Origin: DASUPK01 sp963819715
GTDB taxonomy: Bacteria > Actinomycetota > Thermoleophilia > Solirubrobacterales > 70-9
Direction of reading: 5' to 3'
NCBI GenBank assembly: GCA_963819715.1
Contig: CAWFXE010000002.1
Coordinates: forward strand, 310,001 to 374,000
Length of the DNA stretch: 64,000 nt
This document shows positions 31,245 to 40,920 of this stretch, one piece after another. Below the pieces are notes generated by a model. It was not told the DNA's origin. It did no database searches and worked only from the letters and a program-made list of their open reading frames with translations. A program made the translations under genes and the position numbers. The first letter of the stretch is position 1. Each line of letters starts with the position of its first letter.

Positions 31245-32736
31245 GCCTGCGCAGACGGCTCGCGCTGCTCTCCGCCCTGGCGGTGGCGTTCGCGGTGCTG
31301 CTCGCCTCGGCGCTCGTCTACACGCTCGTCCGCGATCGCCTGCGCGGCGACATCGACAACGACCTGCGCCACCAGGCCGACGTCGTGACGCAAAGGGCGC
31401 AGCAGCTGGCGCCGCCGGTCGCCGGCTCGGCGCAGGGGCCGGTGACGATTGGCACCGGACGGGGCGCAGTCTCGAAGGCCGGAAAGCCACCCCCGCTCCC
31501 CGGGGCGTCAAGACGACCGGGAAGGGCGGGAAGTCGGGGACGGCGACGTCCGAGGCCGGCGATCGGGTCTTCCTGCAGCGAGCGGTGCCGGAGCCTGGCC
31601 CGGGCGGGCCTCCCTCCCTGGCGCAGTTGATCGGGCCGAACGGCACGGCCGTGACCGGCGTCGGCTCGACCCTCCAGCTCCCCGTCTCCAACACCGACCG
31701 CACGCTCGCCACCAGCGGCGGCAACGCCAGCTTCAGCGACGTGAGCGCGGAGGGAACCTCATTCCGCGTCCTCACCCAGCCCCTGCCGATGGGCGGCGCG
31801 ATCCAGGTGGCCCGCTCGCTGGAGGACACCGACCACACCCTCAACACGCTGATCATCATCCTGGCGGCGGTGAGCGCAGGCGGCATCGCGCTGGCCGCGG
31901 CGCTCGGCCCGGTCGTCGCGCGGACGGCGCTGGCTCCTGCCGGCGAGGTCTCCGACGCCGCCGAGGAGGTCGCCCGCACCCACGACCTGACCCACCGGAT
32001 CGAGGTTCGCGGTGACGACGAGCTCGGCCGCCTGGCCGCCAGCTTCAACGAGATGATGTCCGGGCTGGAGCGCTCCGAGGCGGCTCAGCGCCGCCTGGTC
32101 GCGGACGCTTCGCACGAGCTGCGCACGCCGCTCGCCACCCTGCGGACCAACATCGAGACGCTCGGCCGCACCGAGAATCTGGATCCGGAGGAGCGCAAGC
32201 GGCTGGTTGCGGATCTCACTCAGGAGCTCGAGGAGATGACGGAGCTCGTCGGCGACATCGTGGAGCTCGCGCGCGCCCCCGGCCAGGACGCGATCGCCCG
32301 CCAGGACGTCGCGCTCGACGAGCTCACCCGGGACGCCATCGAGCGGGCGGAGCGCCGAGCGCGCGACATGGAGTTCGTCGAGGACCTCCACCCCTCACTC
32401 GTCAACGCCGACGCCCAGCGGCTCGGCCGGGCGATCTCGAACATGCTCGACAACGCCTGCAAGTGGAGCCCGGAGGGCGGCAAGATCGAGGTCTCGGTCG
32501 AGGGCGGACGGGTCACCGTCCGCGATCACGGGCCCGGGTTCCCCGCCGGCGACCTCGACAAGGTCTTCGACCGCTTCTGGCGCGCCGACGACGCCCGCGG
32601 CAAGCCCGGCTCCGGCCTCGGACTCGCGATCGTGCAGCGAGTGGCGGAGGAGCACGACGGCAGCGCCACCGCCTCGAACGCCGAGGACGGCGGAGCGGTC
32701 GTCAGCCTGGAGCTGCCAGAGATCGACGAGACCTGA
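31241..32736 (+). CDS. Sensor histidine kinase (apparent frameshift near 31490)
   Basis: Two overlapping frames make one kinase. The first (31241 on) gives the N-terminal membrane helix and the start of the extracytoplasmic loop. The second, open upstream of 31585, gives the rest of the loop, a second helix, a HAMP linker, HisKA (DASHELRTPLATL with the phosphoacceptor His) and HATPase (NMLDNACKWSPEGG, then GSGLGLAIVQRVAEEHDG). The frame change falls in a C- and G-run stretch at about 31487-31505, so a consensus error is likely. It partners the upstream response regulator and overlaps the convergent PucR gene by 35 bp. Confidence 0.85.
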
Positions 32737-33891
32737 GCGCGAGCTCCAGCTCGAAGCGGGCGTCGGGATCGGCGAGGTCGTCGCCGAAGAGCTCGCGCAG
32801 CCGGCCGAGCCGGTAGCGGATCGTCTGCGGGTGCAGATGGAGCGCCCGGGCCATCGCGGCCGCGTTGCCTCCGTGCTGGACATAGGCGAGCGCCGTCTCC
32901 TCCATCCGCGCCCGGCCCGCGGGGGTGAGGTCGTCGAGCGGCGCCAGCCTTCGTTCCGACAAGCGCTGGGCGAGGCCGCCGGACTCGAACAGCAGCAGCT
33001 CGGGCAGGTGATCCTCCGCCACGAGCAGGCCGTCCGCCTCGATCGCCTCGGCTTCGATCGCCCTCAGCGCGGCCGAGGCGATCGACCAGGCCTCGGCGAG
33101 CTCCGACGCGCGGGACCGTCGGCCCAAGTGCGGCGGTGACACCCCGGGTCGCCCGCTCCAGCTCCGCCGTGCGCGTCGGGCCGGCAGCGCCGGGGACGAG
33201 CGCGCAGCCGACGCCGCGGATGGTCGCCACCAGCGCGTCCGCCGAGAGCCGGCGGCCGACCCGGGCCAGGTCCTCCTCCGCCACCGCGAGAGGCGCCGCG
33301 CTCCGCGCCAGCCTCCACCCCGCCGCCTGCGGCGGACGACCGGATCTCGGGGTCGCCGGCCGGTGGGTCGCGCAGCAGCAGGGCCAGGAGCTCGCGGCGC
33401 CGTCGCTGGCGCTCGCCCTCCTGCTCGCGCTGGGACTGCGCGTAGCCCTCCACCGAGTCGGCGGAGAGCTCGTCGATGTAGGCGAAGACCGCCTCGGCCA
33501 GCAGGCCAAGCTGCTCGGGATCCACGTTCGCGCGGCGGGCGGCGGCCGACACGCGCCTCCAGGCCACCCGGGCGCCCACCCGGTAGGCGGACTGGAGCGA
33601 GTCGAGCGTGCGGCCCTCCCTGAACTCGGCGCGCCCCAGCCCTACATATACGTCGCGTCCACGGACGGCCTTCGGATCGCGGATCAGCTCCACGAACTGG
33701 CGGAGCGCCTCGCTGACGCCGGTGCGGATCGCCACGCCGAAGGCGCCCTCGAGCGGGCGGGCGTACTCGGGGACCTCCCGCCCGATCGTCTCGAGGATCT
33801 CCTCGGTCGCCTTGGGCAGCTCGGGCTCGATCGCGTCGGCGAGGGCGGGCGGCAGGGCGTGCCAGGGCTCAGATCGCTGGGTTTTTGTCAT
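32702..33891 (-). CDS. PucR-type helix-turn-helix regulator (two apparent frameshifts)
   Basis: Three frames join into one protein of about 395 residues. The N-terminal helical sensor starts EPWHALPPALADAIEPELPK and contains LQSAYRVGARVAWRR. The middle part is VAEEDLARVGRRLSADALVA. The C-terminal HTH_30 is ALAYVQHGGNAAAMARALHL followed by HPQTIRYRLGRLRELFGDDL. The frame changes fall near 33330 and 33125, both in GC-rich runs. PucR proteins are activators or repressors of catabolic genes. It diverges from the desaturase gene with a palindrome over its start codon, so autoregulation and desaturase control are likely. Confidence 0.8.
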
Positions 33892-33902
33892 GTAAATGAC
33901 AA
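33885..33902. promoter_or_regulatory. Palindromic operator over the PucR start codon
   Basis: TTGTCAT-GTAA-ATGACAA has perfect 7-bp arms and includes the PucR start codon. It lies 54 bp upstream of the desaturase -10 box. It is a good candidate binding site for PucR or another fatty-acid regulator. Confidence 0.55.
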
Positions 33903-33955
33903 GAAAGGGACCAAAGATTCGGGTTTCAGGCTAACTCTTTGTGACTCGCCCTGCC

Positions 33956-33961
33956 TACGCT
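33956..33961 (+). promoter_or_regulatory. Probable -10 box (TACGCT) of leaderless desaturase gene
   Basis: TACGCT ends 6 nt before ATG 33968, with no ribosome binding site. Confidence 0.45.
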
Positions 33962-33967
33962 GGCAAT

Positions 33968-34888
33968 ATGAATCAAGCAGCCAAGATCGCGAACCTCGGC
34001 GCCATGGTGGTGCCCTTCGTCGCCACCCTGGCGGCGATCGTCCTGCTCTGGGGCCAGGTGGTGAGCTGGCACGACCTGGCGCTGTTCGGCGTCATGTACG
34101 TGATCACCGCGGCGGGGATCACAGTGGGATACCACCGGATGCTCACCCACCGCTCCTTTCGCACCCACAAGGCGACCGAATACGTCTTCGCCTCGCTCGG
34201 CTCGATGGCCGTGCAGGGCCCCGTGATCGCCTGGGTCGCCGACCATCGCAAGCATCACGCGCACACCGACGTCGAGGGCGACCCGCACAGCCCGCACGTC
34301 GGCCACGGCGAGGGCGTCGTCGGCGTCCTGCGCGGGCTCTGGCACGCCCACATGGGCTGGCTGCTCTCGGAGCACGGCCGCGCTGACTGGAAGCGCTACG
34401 CACCCGATCTCTATGAGGACCGGGGCATGCGGCTGATCAACCGGCGCTTCGTCTCGCTGGTGATGCTCGGCCTCGCCCTACCCGCGGTCGCCGGCTATCT
34501 GCTCACCGGCACGCTGCTCGGCGCGGCCACCGGCCTGCTCTGGGGTGGCCTGGTGCGGATCTTCTTCGTCCACCACGTCACCTGGAGCGTCAACTCGGTC
34601 TGTCACTTCCTGGGATCCCGCCGCTTCGAGGTCGAGGACCAGTCCACCAACGTCTTCTGGCTCGCCCTTCCCTCCCTCGGCGAGTCCTGGCACCACAACC
34701 ACCACGCCTTCCCCCGTTCCGCAGTCCACGGGCTGCGCCGCTGGGAGCTCGATCCCTCCGCCCTGCTGATCGCGGGGATGGAGCGGGTCGGGCTCGCCTG
34801 GAACGTGATTCGCATCGCGCCGGAGCGCCAGGCCGCCAAGGCCGTGGGTGCGCCTCCCGCGCCGCCTGAAGCTCAAGCCGCTTCTTAG
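33968..34888 (+). CDS. Membrane fatty-acid desaturase (acyl-CoA delta-9 type)
   Basis: 306 residues. The three histidine boxes that bind the di-iron centre are present: HRMLTHRS, HRKHHAHTD and HHNHHAFPRS, in the stearoyl-CoA desaturase pattern. Four to five membrane helices surround them. The enzyme introduces a cis double bond into a saturated acyl chain using O2 and a ferredoxin or cytochrome-type donor, adjusting membrane fluidity. It is transcribed divergently from the PucR gene. ATG 33968 directly follows a -10-like box. Confidence 0.93.
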   Translation: MNQAAKIANLGAMVVPFVATLAAIVLLWGQVVSWHDLALFGVMYVITAAGITVGYHRMLTHRSFRTHKATEYVFASLGSMAVQGPVIAWVADHRKHHAHTDVEGDPHSPHVGHGEGVVGVLRGLWHAHMGWLLSEHGRADWKRYAPDLYEDRGMRLINRRFVSLVMLGLALPAVAGYLLTGTLLGAATGLLWGGLVRIFFVHHVTWSVNSVCHFLGSRRFEVEDQSTNVFWLALPSLGESWHHNHHAFPRSAVHGLRRWELDPSALLIAGMERVGLAWNVIRIAPERQAAKAVGAPPAPPEAQAAS

Positions 34889-34972
34889 CCCCTCCTCAGC
34901 CTCCTCTCATACCCGGCCCGTTTGATGGTCGTCGAGCCCGGTTGACCCGGGAAGCGACGGACAGGAGTGGTG

Positions 34973-35500
34973 ATGAAGAAGAAGAGAGGATTGACCATCA
35001 GGCTCGGCCCTCTGGGGCTGTCCCTGCTGGCGGCGGCGATCACCGCGTTCGGCGTGGCCGCGTTCTCGCTGGCGGACAGCGGCAGCGGGAACGCGAGCAA
35101 CGACAGTGGCACGGCCACGCACTCGGTGCCGGGGCCGGGCGGCGGCGTCGGAATCACGACGATGCGCGGCCCCAAGCTCTCTGCGGCGGACCGGCAGAAG
35201 ATGGAGGACTTCCGCAAGTGCATGGAGGCGAACGGCGCGGCCGGTCCTCCGGAGCCGGGCAAGGTCAACCCGAGCAATCCGCCGAAGCCGCCGAGCGCGG
35301 CGGACCGGGACAAGATCCAGAAGGCCTATGAGGCCTGCAAGGACAAGCTCCCGACCGACATGCAGAACGCGGGCCCGCCGATGATCGGCAGGGGCAAGTG
35401 CGGCCCGCCCCCGGGCGCCCCGCCTAAGGGCACCCAACAGGGCCAGAACCAGGACCAGAGCAACAACTCGGGCACCAGCACGAGCGGCTCTGCCTCCTAG
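34973..35500 (+). CDS. Secreted/membrane-anchored low-complexity protein with a duplicated motif
   Basis: 175 residues. An N-terminal hydrophobic helix (LGLSLLAAAITAFGVAAFSL) acts as signal or anchor. Two related segments follow: LSAADRQKMEDFRKCMEANG and PSAADRDKIQKAYEACKDKLP, each with one Cys. The rest is Gly/Pro and Gln/Asn/Ser-rich. The single cysteine in each copy suggests a disulfide or ligand site. I chose ATG 34973 over the two preceding GTG codons because AGGAG then sits at good spacing. A rho-independent terminator follows. Confidence 0.7.
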   Translation: MKKKRGLTIRLGPLGLSLLAAAITAFGVAAFSLADSGSGNASNDSGTATHSVPGPGGGVGITTMRGPKLSAADRQKMEDFRKCMEANGAAGPPEPGKVNPSNPPKPPSAADRDKIQKAYEACKDKLPTDMQNAGPPMIGRGKCGPPPGAPPKGTQQGQNQDQSNNSGTSTSGSAS

Positions 35501-35566
35501 ACAAGACTCGTCCAACACAAAAACGGCGTCGCCTCCCAGACGCCCCATAGTTCCCCCCAACGCGAG

Positions 35567-35597
35567 CGGGCCCCCTTGGCGGGGCCCGTTTGCGTTT
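35567..35597 (+). terminator. Rho-independent terminator
   Basis: CGGGCCCC-CTTGGC-GGGGCCCG makes an 8-bp GC stem with a 6-nt loop, followed by the T-rich TTTGCGTTT. It ends the transcript of the 34973-35500 gene. Confidence 0.8.
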
Positions 35598-35702
35598 CGG
35601 AATGACGGCTTCGCCATCAAGTCGCGGCCACAAGCGGCCGCCCCGCATAAGTCGCTTCGGCCTTACGGCCTTCGCTCCAAAGTGGAGCGGCCTGGTGGCC
35701 GC
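35598..35702. repeat. Cluster of short perfect hairpins
   Basis: Within about 105 bp: GGC-TTC-GCC (35607-35615), CGGCC-ACAAGC-GGCCG (35625-35640), GCTCCA-AAG-TGGAGC (35674-35688) and GCGGCC-TGGT-GGCCGC (35687-35702), plus GGCC-TTAC-GGCC near 35660. The last hairpin touches the stop codon of the convergent NTF2-like gene. It looks REP-like or like a multi-hairpin 3' element. Confidence 0.45.
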
Positions 35703-36164
35703 TTAGACCGGCAGGCCCACCGACTCCAGCGCCGCGGAGATCTCCGAGTACGCCGTGAAGCTCGCGACCTTTCGGTCCCGCTGCTCAAGGACGTGGGCGA
35801 GTGGGACATCCAGCTCGTCGCCGCTGTCCTTCTGGGTTATCTGCAGGCGGCCCAGCACGACCCAGCGGCCGTCCGCCGCGGCGCGGAGGCCCTCCGGCTT
35901 GAAGGAGTCGGCCTCGAATAGCTCCTCCATGTCGCCGCGCCAGTTCTTGAAGCCGCGCATGCCCTTGTAGGTCTTGCCGTCGATGAACACCGTCTCCATG
36001 TGGATCTGGAAGTCGGGATGCAGAAGCGCCTCCAGTCCGGCGCCTCCGCTGCCGATCTCGTCATAGATGCGCCTGACCGCGTCCAGAGACGAGCCTGTGT
36101 CCGCCTCCTCCATCGCGGCGTTGAATTGCCTCTCAAGTGTCTCGACGTCGTGCTGGTCGTACAT
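35703..36164 (-). CDS. SnoaL/NTF2-like protein
   Basis: 153 residues. Segments DVETLERQFNAAMEEADTGS, then IHMETVFIDGKTYKGMRGFK and WRGDMEELFEADSFKPEGL, and strands AAADGRWVVLGRLQIT and VPLAHVLEQRDRKVASFTAY show the NTF2-like fold. It is probably a small-molecule-binding or isomerase-like protein with no assignable substrate. Its start region lies about 90 bp from the divergent signalling operon. Confidence 0.8.
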   Translation of the reverse strand: MYDQHDVETLERQFNAAMEEADTGSSLDAVRRIYDEIGSGGAGLEALLHPDFQIHMETVFIDGKTYKGMRGFKNWRGDMEELFEADSFKPEGLRAAADGRWVVLGRLQITQKDSGDELDVPLAHVLEQRDRKVASFTAYSEISAALESVGLPV

Positions 36165-36256
36165 TTGATGGCCCTAAGTATCTCCCCAGTAGTGCGGATG
36201 ACGCGGCCACGCGCCACGGGCAAGCTATCGGAGCCATCGCCAAGGGAACCTCCAGC

Positions 36257-38668
36257 GTGACGGTGGGGAGCGCGCCGGCAGGGGCCGGCGACGTTGCCGA
36301 ACAGGAGATCCGGACCCGGCTCGACTCGATCGCGGTCGCGCTCTGGCTGTCGGTCATCGTCTGCATCGGCGGAGCCACCTACGCCCTCCTCTCCTGGAGC
36401 GAGCCTCACCGCGACCTGATCCTCGTCGCGCTGGGCGTAGGCCTGCTGAGCGTTCCGCTGGTCCGAGCCCTGCCCGGCGAGAGAATCGTCCGCAGCCGCT
36501 ACGGAAACGTCTTCTTCGCCGCCTGGTCGATCGGCGACCTCCTGATCATCGGCACCACGGCCGCGCTCGACGGAGGGTCGGACAGCCCGTACATGCTGCT
36601 CCTGATCCTCCCCTTCCTGTTCGCGGCCCTCTGCTATCCGCCGCGGACGATTGCGGCGGTTGGCTTCGCTGCATTGGCCATCTTCCTCTTCGTCGCCCTA
36701 TTCGTCGGAGGAGGCTTCCCCCTCCACGGATTCGGCCTGTTCGCCATGGCCTGCGTCGGCCTGATGGGCGCCTGGGAGGCGCGGAACCTGGTGAGACAGA
36801 GGAATGCGCTCAGCGAGACGGCCACGGCGTTGCGAGAGAGCGAGGAGTCGAGCCGGTTGCAGAGCTCACAGCAGAGGGAGGTCGCGCGCTTCGGGCAACT
36901 TGCCCTGGAGGGAGCCGACATCGACGAGCTCACCGAGGAGGCGACCCGGTTGCTCGAGCGCATCCTCGAGGTCGACATCGGAGGCGTCATGAAGCTGCTG
37001 CCCGGTGGCGACGAGCTTCTGCTGATCTCCGCCTTCGGCCTTCCGGAGGATGAGCTGGGCAAGACGAAGGTGCCCACCGGATACCGATCCCAGTCGGGCT
37101 ACGCGCTCGCGACGGGCATGCCGACCGTCGTCCACGACTGGCGGGACGAAACCCGCTTCGAGGAATCCGACCTCCAGGCCAAGGCGGGAATGCGAAGCGC
37201 CGTCATCGTCCTCATCAAGGGGAAGGGCGAGCCGTACGGGATTCTCGGCGCCGGCTCGCGCGTGGCGCGCGAGTTCAGCCTGCAGGACGTCTCCTTCATG
37301 CAGGCGATCGCGAACGTCCTCGCCAATGCGATCGAGCGGCGATCCGCGGAGCAACAGACCCAGCACGAGGCACTCCACGACCCACTCACCGGCCTCCCCA
37401 ATCGCAACCTCTTCCTGGACCGGCTGGAGCATGCCCTCTCGGTCGCGGCGCGCCGCGATACCCCGGTCTCGGTCCTCTTCCTCGACCTGGACCAGTTCAA
37501 GCTGGTCAACGACAGCCTCGGGCACGCCGCCGGCGACGAGCTGCTCGCCGCGGTCGCCCCGCGGATCGAGCAGGCGCTACGTCCCGGCGACACCGTCGCC
37601 CGCTTCGGCGGCGACGAGTTCGCCGTGCTGGCCGAGGACATCGGCAACGAGCGCGGCGCCACCCGCATCGCCGAGCGGATCGCGGAGGCCCTCGCCCGGC
37701 CGTTCATCCTGCGCGACCGCGAGCACTTCGTCTCGGCCAGCATCGGCATCGCGATCGGCGCCGGCCAGGAGGCGCCGGAGGCCGTGATCCGTGACGCGGA
37801 TTCGGCGCTCTACCGCGCCAAGGAGCGCGGCCGCGGCGGCTACGAGATCTTCGACGAGGTGATGCGCTCCCGCGTGATCGAGCACATGCAGATCGAGAAC
37901 GACCTGCGCCGCGCGATTCAGCGCGAGGAGCTCGAGCTCCACTACCAGCCCGTGATCAAGCTGGGCGACGGCTCGATCGTCGCGATGGAGGCCCTGCTGC
38001 GCTGGAACCACCCGGAGCGGGGCCTGGTCGGCCCGCTCGGCTTCATCCCGGTCGCCGAGGAGTCGCGGCTGATCGTGCCGATCGGCCGCTGGGTGATCGA
38101 GCAGGCCTGCCGCCAGGCGGCGGCCTGGCAGGAGCTGCGGCCCGACTCGGCGCCCGTATCGGTGGCGGTCAACCTCTCGGCCCGCCAGCTGGCGGACCCG
38201 GACCTGCTCTCCCACATCGAGGGCTCGGTGCGGGCGAATCGCATCGACCCGTCGACCCTCTGGCTCGAGCTGACCGAGTCGACGCTGCTCGACGAGACCA
38301 GCTTCGTGGAGCGAACCCTGGAGTCCCTGAAGGGCCTGGGCGTGCACCTCGTCCTCGACGACTTCGGCGTCGGCTTCTCCTCCCTCGGATACCTGAAGCG
38401 TCTGCCGCTGTCGATGATCAAGCTCGACCGCACCTTCGTCGAGAACCTCGCCGAGGGATCTCACGACACCGCCATCGTCCGGGCTGTCAACGAGATGGCC
38501 GACACCATCGGCATCGGCGTGGTCGCGGAGGGCCTCGAGACAGAAGATCAGGTGCGGATGGCGAGCACGCTCGGCTGCGGGTACGCGCAGGGCTTCCACT
38601 TCTCCGAGCCGGTCCCGGCGGGGCGCATCGAGGCGCTCCTCGCGCAGCCGCTGCCCGCGTACGGCTGA
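36257..38668 (+). CDS. Membrane GAF-GGDEF-EAL cyclic-di-GMP protein
   Basis: About 803 residues from GTG 36257. About six N-terminal membrane helices (residues 25-170), a short coiled coil, a GAF domain (about 212-368), GGDEF (FGGDEFAVL, signature at 451-455) and EAL (VAMEALLRWNHP, signature at 578-580, with NLSARQLADPDLL and LVLDDFGVGFSSLGYLKRLP). Both catalytic signatures are intact, so it may make and degrade c-di-GMP under GAF control. The frame is open to an ATG at 36137, but the GTG follows AAGGGA. It is the first gene of a signalling operon. Confidence 0.92.
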   Translation: MTVGSAPAGAGDVAEQEIRTRLDSIAVALWLSVIVCIGGATYALLSWSEPHRDLILVALGVGLLSVPLVRALPGERIVRSRYGNVFFAAWSIGDLLIIGTTAALDGGSDSPYMLLLILPFLFAALCYPPRTIAAVGFAALAIFLFVALFVGGGFPLHGFGLFAMACVGLMGAWEARNLVRQRNALSETATALRESEESSRLQSSQQREVARFGQLALEGADIDELTEEATRLLERILEVDIGGVMKLLPGGDELLLISAFGLPEDELGKTKVPTGYRSQSGYALATGMPTVVHDWRDETRFEESDLQAKAGMRSAVIVLIKGKGEPYGILGAGSRVAREFSLQDVSFMQAIANVLANAIERRSAEQQTQHEALHDPLTGLPNRNLFLDRLEHALSVAARRDTPVSVLFLDLDQFKLVNDSLGHAAGDELLAAVAPRIEQALRPGDTVARFGGDEFAVLAEDIGNERGATRIAERIAEALARPFILRDREHFVSASIGIAIGAGQEAPEAVIRDADSALYRAKERGRGGYEIFDEVMRSRVIEHMQIENDLRRAIQREELELHYQPVIKLGDGSIVAMEALLRWNHPERGLVGPLGFIPVAEESRLIVPIGRWVIEQACRQAAAWQELRPDSAPVSVAVNLSARQLADPDLLSHIEGSVRANRIDPSTLWLELTESTLLDETSFVERTLESLKGLGVHLVLDDFGVGFSSLGYLKRLPLSMIKLDRTFVENLAEGSHDTAIVRAVNEMADTIGIGVVAEGLETEDQVRMASTLGCGYAQGFHFSEPVPAGRIEALLAQPLPAYG

Positions 38669-38730
38669 GCCCGGGCGGCGAACCATCGGCGAGTAGGATG
38701 TGACTCACCTCAGTTGTCCGAGGGGGACGT

Positions 38731-39111
38731 ATGTCGGCAACTCCAAGCGCAGACATTCCGCAATTCGAGATCGACTCGCGGCCCGGCCCTGCCGACGTGA
38801 TCGTGGTTCGCGTCGCGGGCGAGGTCGACATGTCTCACGAGGAGGAGCTCCGCGGCGAGCTGCGCAAGGCCGTCGCCGCCGACGCGAAGGGCATCGTGGT
38901 GGACCTGACCGAATGCGAGTTCATCGACTCGACCGGCATACGGGCGCTGCTCCTCTCACGCGAGGCTCAGAACTCCGACGACGAATCCGAGCACCTGGCG
39001 GTCTCTGCCTCGAGCGAGCAGATCCTTCGCATCCTCTCGGTGATGGGCCTCGATCGGGTGATCCCGATCCGCCCGACGACCGAGGAAGCCGCGTCGGCGA
39101 TCACCGGCTGA
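38731..39111 (+). CDS. STAS-domain anti-sigma factor antagonist-like protein
   Basis: 126 residues. STAS fold with VIVVRVAGEVDMSHEEELRG, then GIVVDLTECEFIDSTGIRAL; Ser67 in IDSTG matches the residue phosphorylated in SpoIIAA-type antagonists. It should relay a partner-switching signal through an anti-sigma kinase, but none lies in this window. GAGGGGG precedes the ATG. It is 62 bp after the c-di-GMP gene and 3 bp before the CBS/DUF294 gene. Confidence 0.9.
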   Translation: MSATPSADIPQFEIDSRPGPADVIVVRVAGEVDMSHEEELRGELRKAVAADAKGIVVDLTECEFIDSTGIRALLLSREAQNSDDESEHLAVSASSEQILRILSVMGLDRVIPIRPTTEEAASAITG

Positions 39112-39114
39112 CCC

Positions 39115-40920
39115 ATGCATGACATCGCCGAGTTCCTGGGGGGGCGAGATCCTTTCAGCGGGCTCGACGAGGCGGCGCTAGAGGCGCTCGCGGCAAAGAC
39201 GGAGGTGGAGTTCTTCGCAGGCGGTATGACGATCTACCCGCAGGGTGAGGCGGCCCGGAACCGGATGCGAATCGTGCGCCGCGGAGCGGTCGAGCTGCTC
39301 GAGCGCGGGCGCGTCGTCGATCGGCTCGAGGAGGGCGAGCTCTTCGGCCACCAATCGGGGCTGTGGGGAAGCCCGGCGGGCCTCGAGGCCCGTGCCGCCG
39401 AGGACACCCTCACCTACTCCCTGCCCTCCGCGGAGGTCTCGTCCTTGCTCGTCGGCGCGGCGCGGGATCTGACGGCGCCCGATGGGGACCCGAGCACCGC
39501 GCCCGCCTCGGCCCTGATCCAGGGGCCGGCGCTCGTCCTCGAGCCGCGGTCATCGCTGCGGGAGGCGGCTCGGGCGATGGCCGACAGTCGCGCGAGTGCG
39601 GCGCTGATCCGCGACGCCGATGGTTCCCTCGGCATCCTCACCGATCGCGACCTGCGCACCAGGGTGGTGGCGACGGGCCTGCCCCTCGAGACACCGGTGG
39701 CCCGGGCCATGACGGCACCGGTGATAACGGTCGAGGCGAGCTGCCCCGGGACGGAGGTCATGCAGACGATGCTCGAGCACGACGTCCACCACCTCCCCGT
39801 CCTCTCCGATCGTTCCGGGGTGATCGGCGTCATCGAGGGAGCCGACCTGCTGGCTGGTGAGCTCCGAGGACCACTGCTGCTGCGCCGCGCGGTCACCGAG
39901 GCCCGCAGCCGCCTCGAGCTCAAGCGTGCTGCGTCGGGGCTGCCCTCTGTGGTGATCGCCATGCACCGAGGGGGATTCAGCCCGCTCCGGATCTCTCAGG
40001 CGATCTCCGCAATCGCCGACGCGCTCACGCGGCGCGCAATCGAGCTCGCCGCGGAGGGGCTGGACCAGCCGCCGGCGGAGTTCGCCTGGCTATCGCTGGG
40101 CAGCCACGGCCGCCGCGAGCCAGCGCCGTCCTCCGACGTGGATTCCGGCATGGCATGGCGTAAACAGGCCGCGGACGGCGTCTCAGACGGGTCGGTGACG
40201 AGGTTCATGCGGGCAATCGCGGCCGATGTGGGCGATTGCGTGAAGGGCGCCGGTTGGAGACTGGACCCGCATGGTGTCACCGCGACAGGGGGGTTCTCGG
40301 CCAGCTCCTCGCTCGATTGGGAAGCCGCGATCCAGGATTGGCTGGCGCGGCAGGGCGACGAGCGGGTTGCGCTGGCCATCTCAATCACGATGGACGCGCG
40401 CGTGATCTTCGGTCCACCCGAGCTCGATCCCCGCACTTTCCTGCTCCAGGACCAGCATCGGTCCGTGCTGCTGCGCTCGATGCTCAGGTCGGCGGTCGCC
40501 GTGCGGCCTCCCACCGGATTCATCCGCGACCTCGTGGTTGAGCATGGAGGCGAGCACCGGGGCACCCTCGACATCAAGGATGGAGGCTTGAGCCCGGTCG
40601 TCAATCTGGCGCGGGTGGCGGGTTTGGAGGCGGAGACGAAGGCCACCTCGACGATCGCCCGCCTCGACGCGGCCCGCGAGGCGGGCACGCTCAAACCCGA
40701 ACGCGCGACCTCCCTGAAGCGCGCCTACGCCCTGTTTGCGGAGCTGCGACTGGATCATCAGGTCCGCCAGCTCGAGGGCGGAGAGCAGCCCGACGATCGC
40801 CTCGATCCGCGGACTCTGGATCCGCTCAGCCGCAGATACCTACGCGACGCCTTTCGCGAGGTGGCCGCCATCCAGCGCACGATGGCCGCCAAGCTCGACC
40901 TCGGCAGGGGACGGATTTGA
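39115..40920 (+). CDS. Cyclic-nucleotide-binding / CBS-pair / DUF294 nucleotidyltransferase-like protein
   Basis: 601 residues. A cNMP-binding-like domain (7-115) is followed by two CBS domains (about 133-190 and 197-250; GILTDRDLRTRVVATGL and HHLPVLSDRSGVIGVIEGAD). Next comes a DUF294 nucleotidyltransferase-like domain (LGSHGRREPAPSSDVDSGMA, 328-346) and its C-terminal substrate-binding domain. The GS-x-D-D pattern resembles GlnD-type transferases. It probably senses adenine nucleotides and modifies or binds a partner. The stop overlaps the exonuclease start (TTGA), implying coupled translation. Confidence 0.9.
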   Translation: MHDIAEFLGGRDPFSGLDEAALEALAAKTEVEFFAGGMTIYPQGEAARNRMRIVRRGAVELLERGRVVDRLEEGELFGHQSGLWGSPAGLEARAAEDTLTYSLPSAEVSSLLVGAARDLTAPDGDPSTAPASALIQGPALVLEPRSSLREAARAMADSRASAALIRDADGSLGILTDRDLRTRVVATGLPLETPVARAMTAPVITVEASCPGTEVMQTMLEHDVHHLPVLSDRSGVIGVIEGADLLAGELRGPLLLRRAVTEARSRLELKRAASGLPSVVIAMHRGGFSPLRISQAISAIADALTRRAIELAAEGLDQPPAEFAWLSLGSHGRREPAPSSDVDSGMAWRKQAADGVSDGSVTRFMRAIAADVGDCVKGAGWRLDPHGVTATGGFSASSSLDWEAAIQDWLARQGDERVALAISITMDARVIFGPPELDPRTFLLQDQHRSVLLRSMLRSAVAVRPPTGFIRDLVVEHGGEHRGTLDIKDGGLSPVVNLARVAGLEAETKATSTIARLDAAREAGTLKPERATSLKRAYALFAELRLDHQVRQLEGGEQPDDRLDPRTLDPLSRRYLRDAFREVAAIQRTMAAKLDLGRGRI

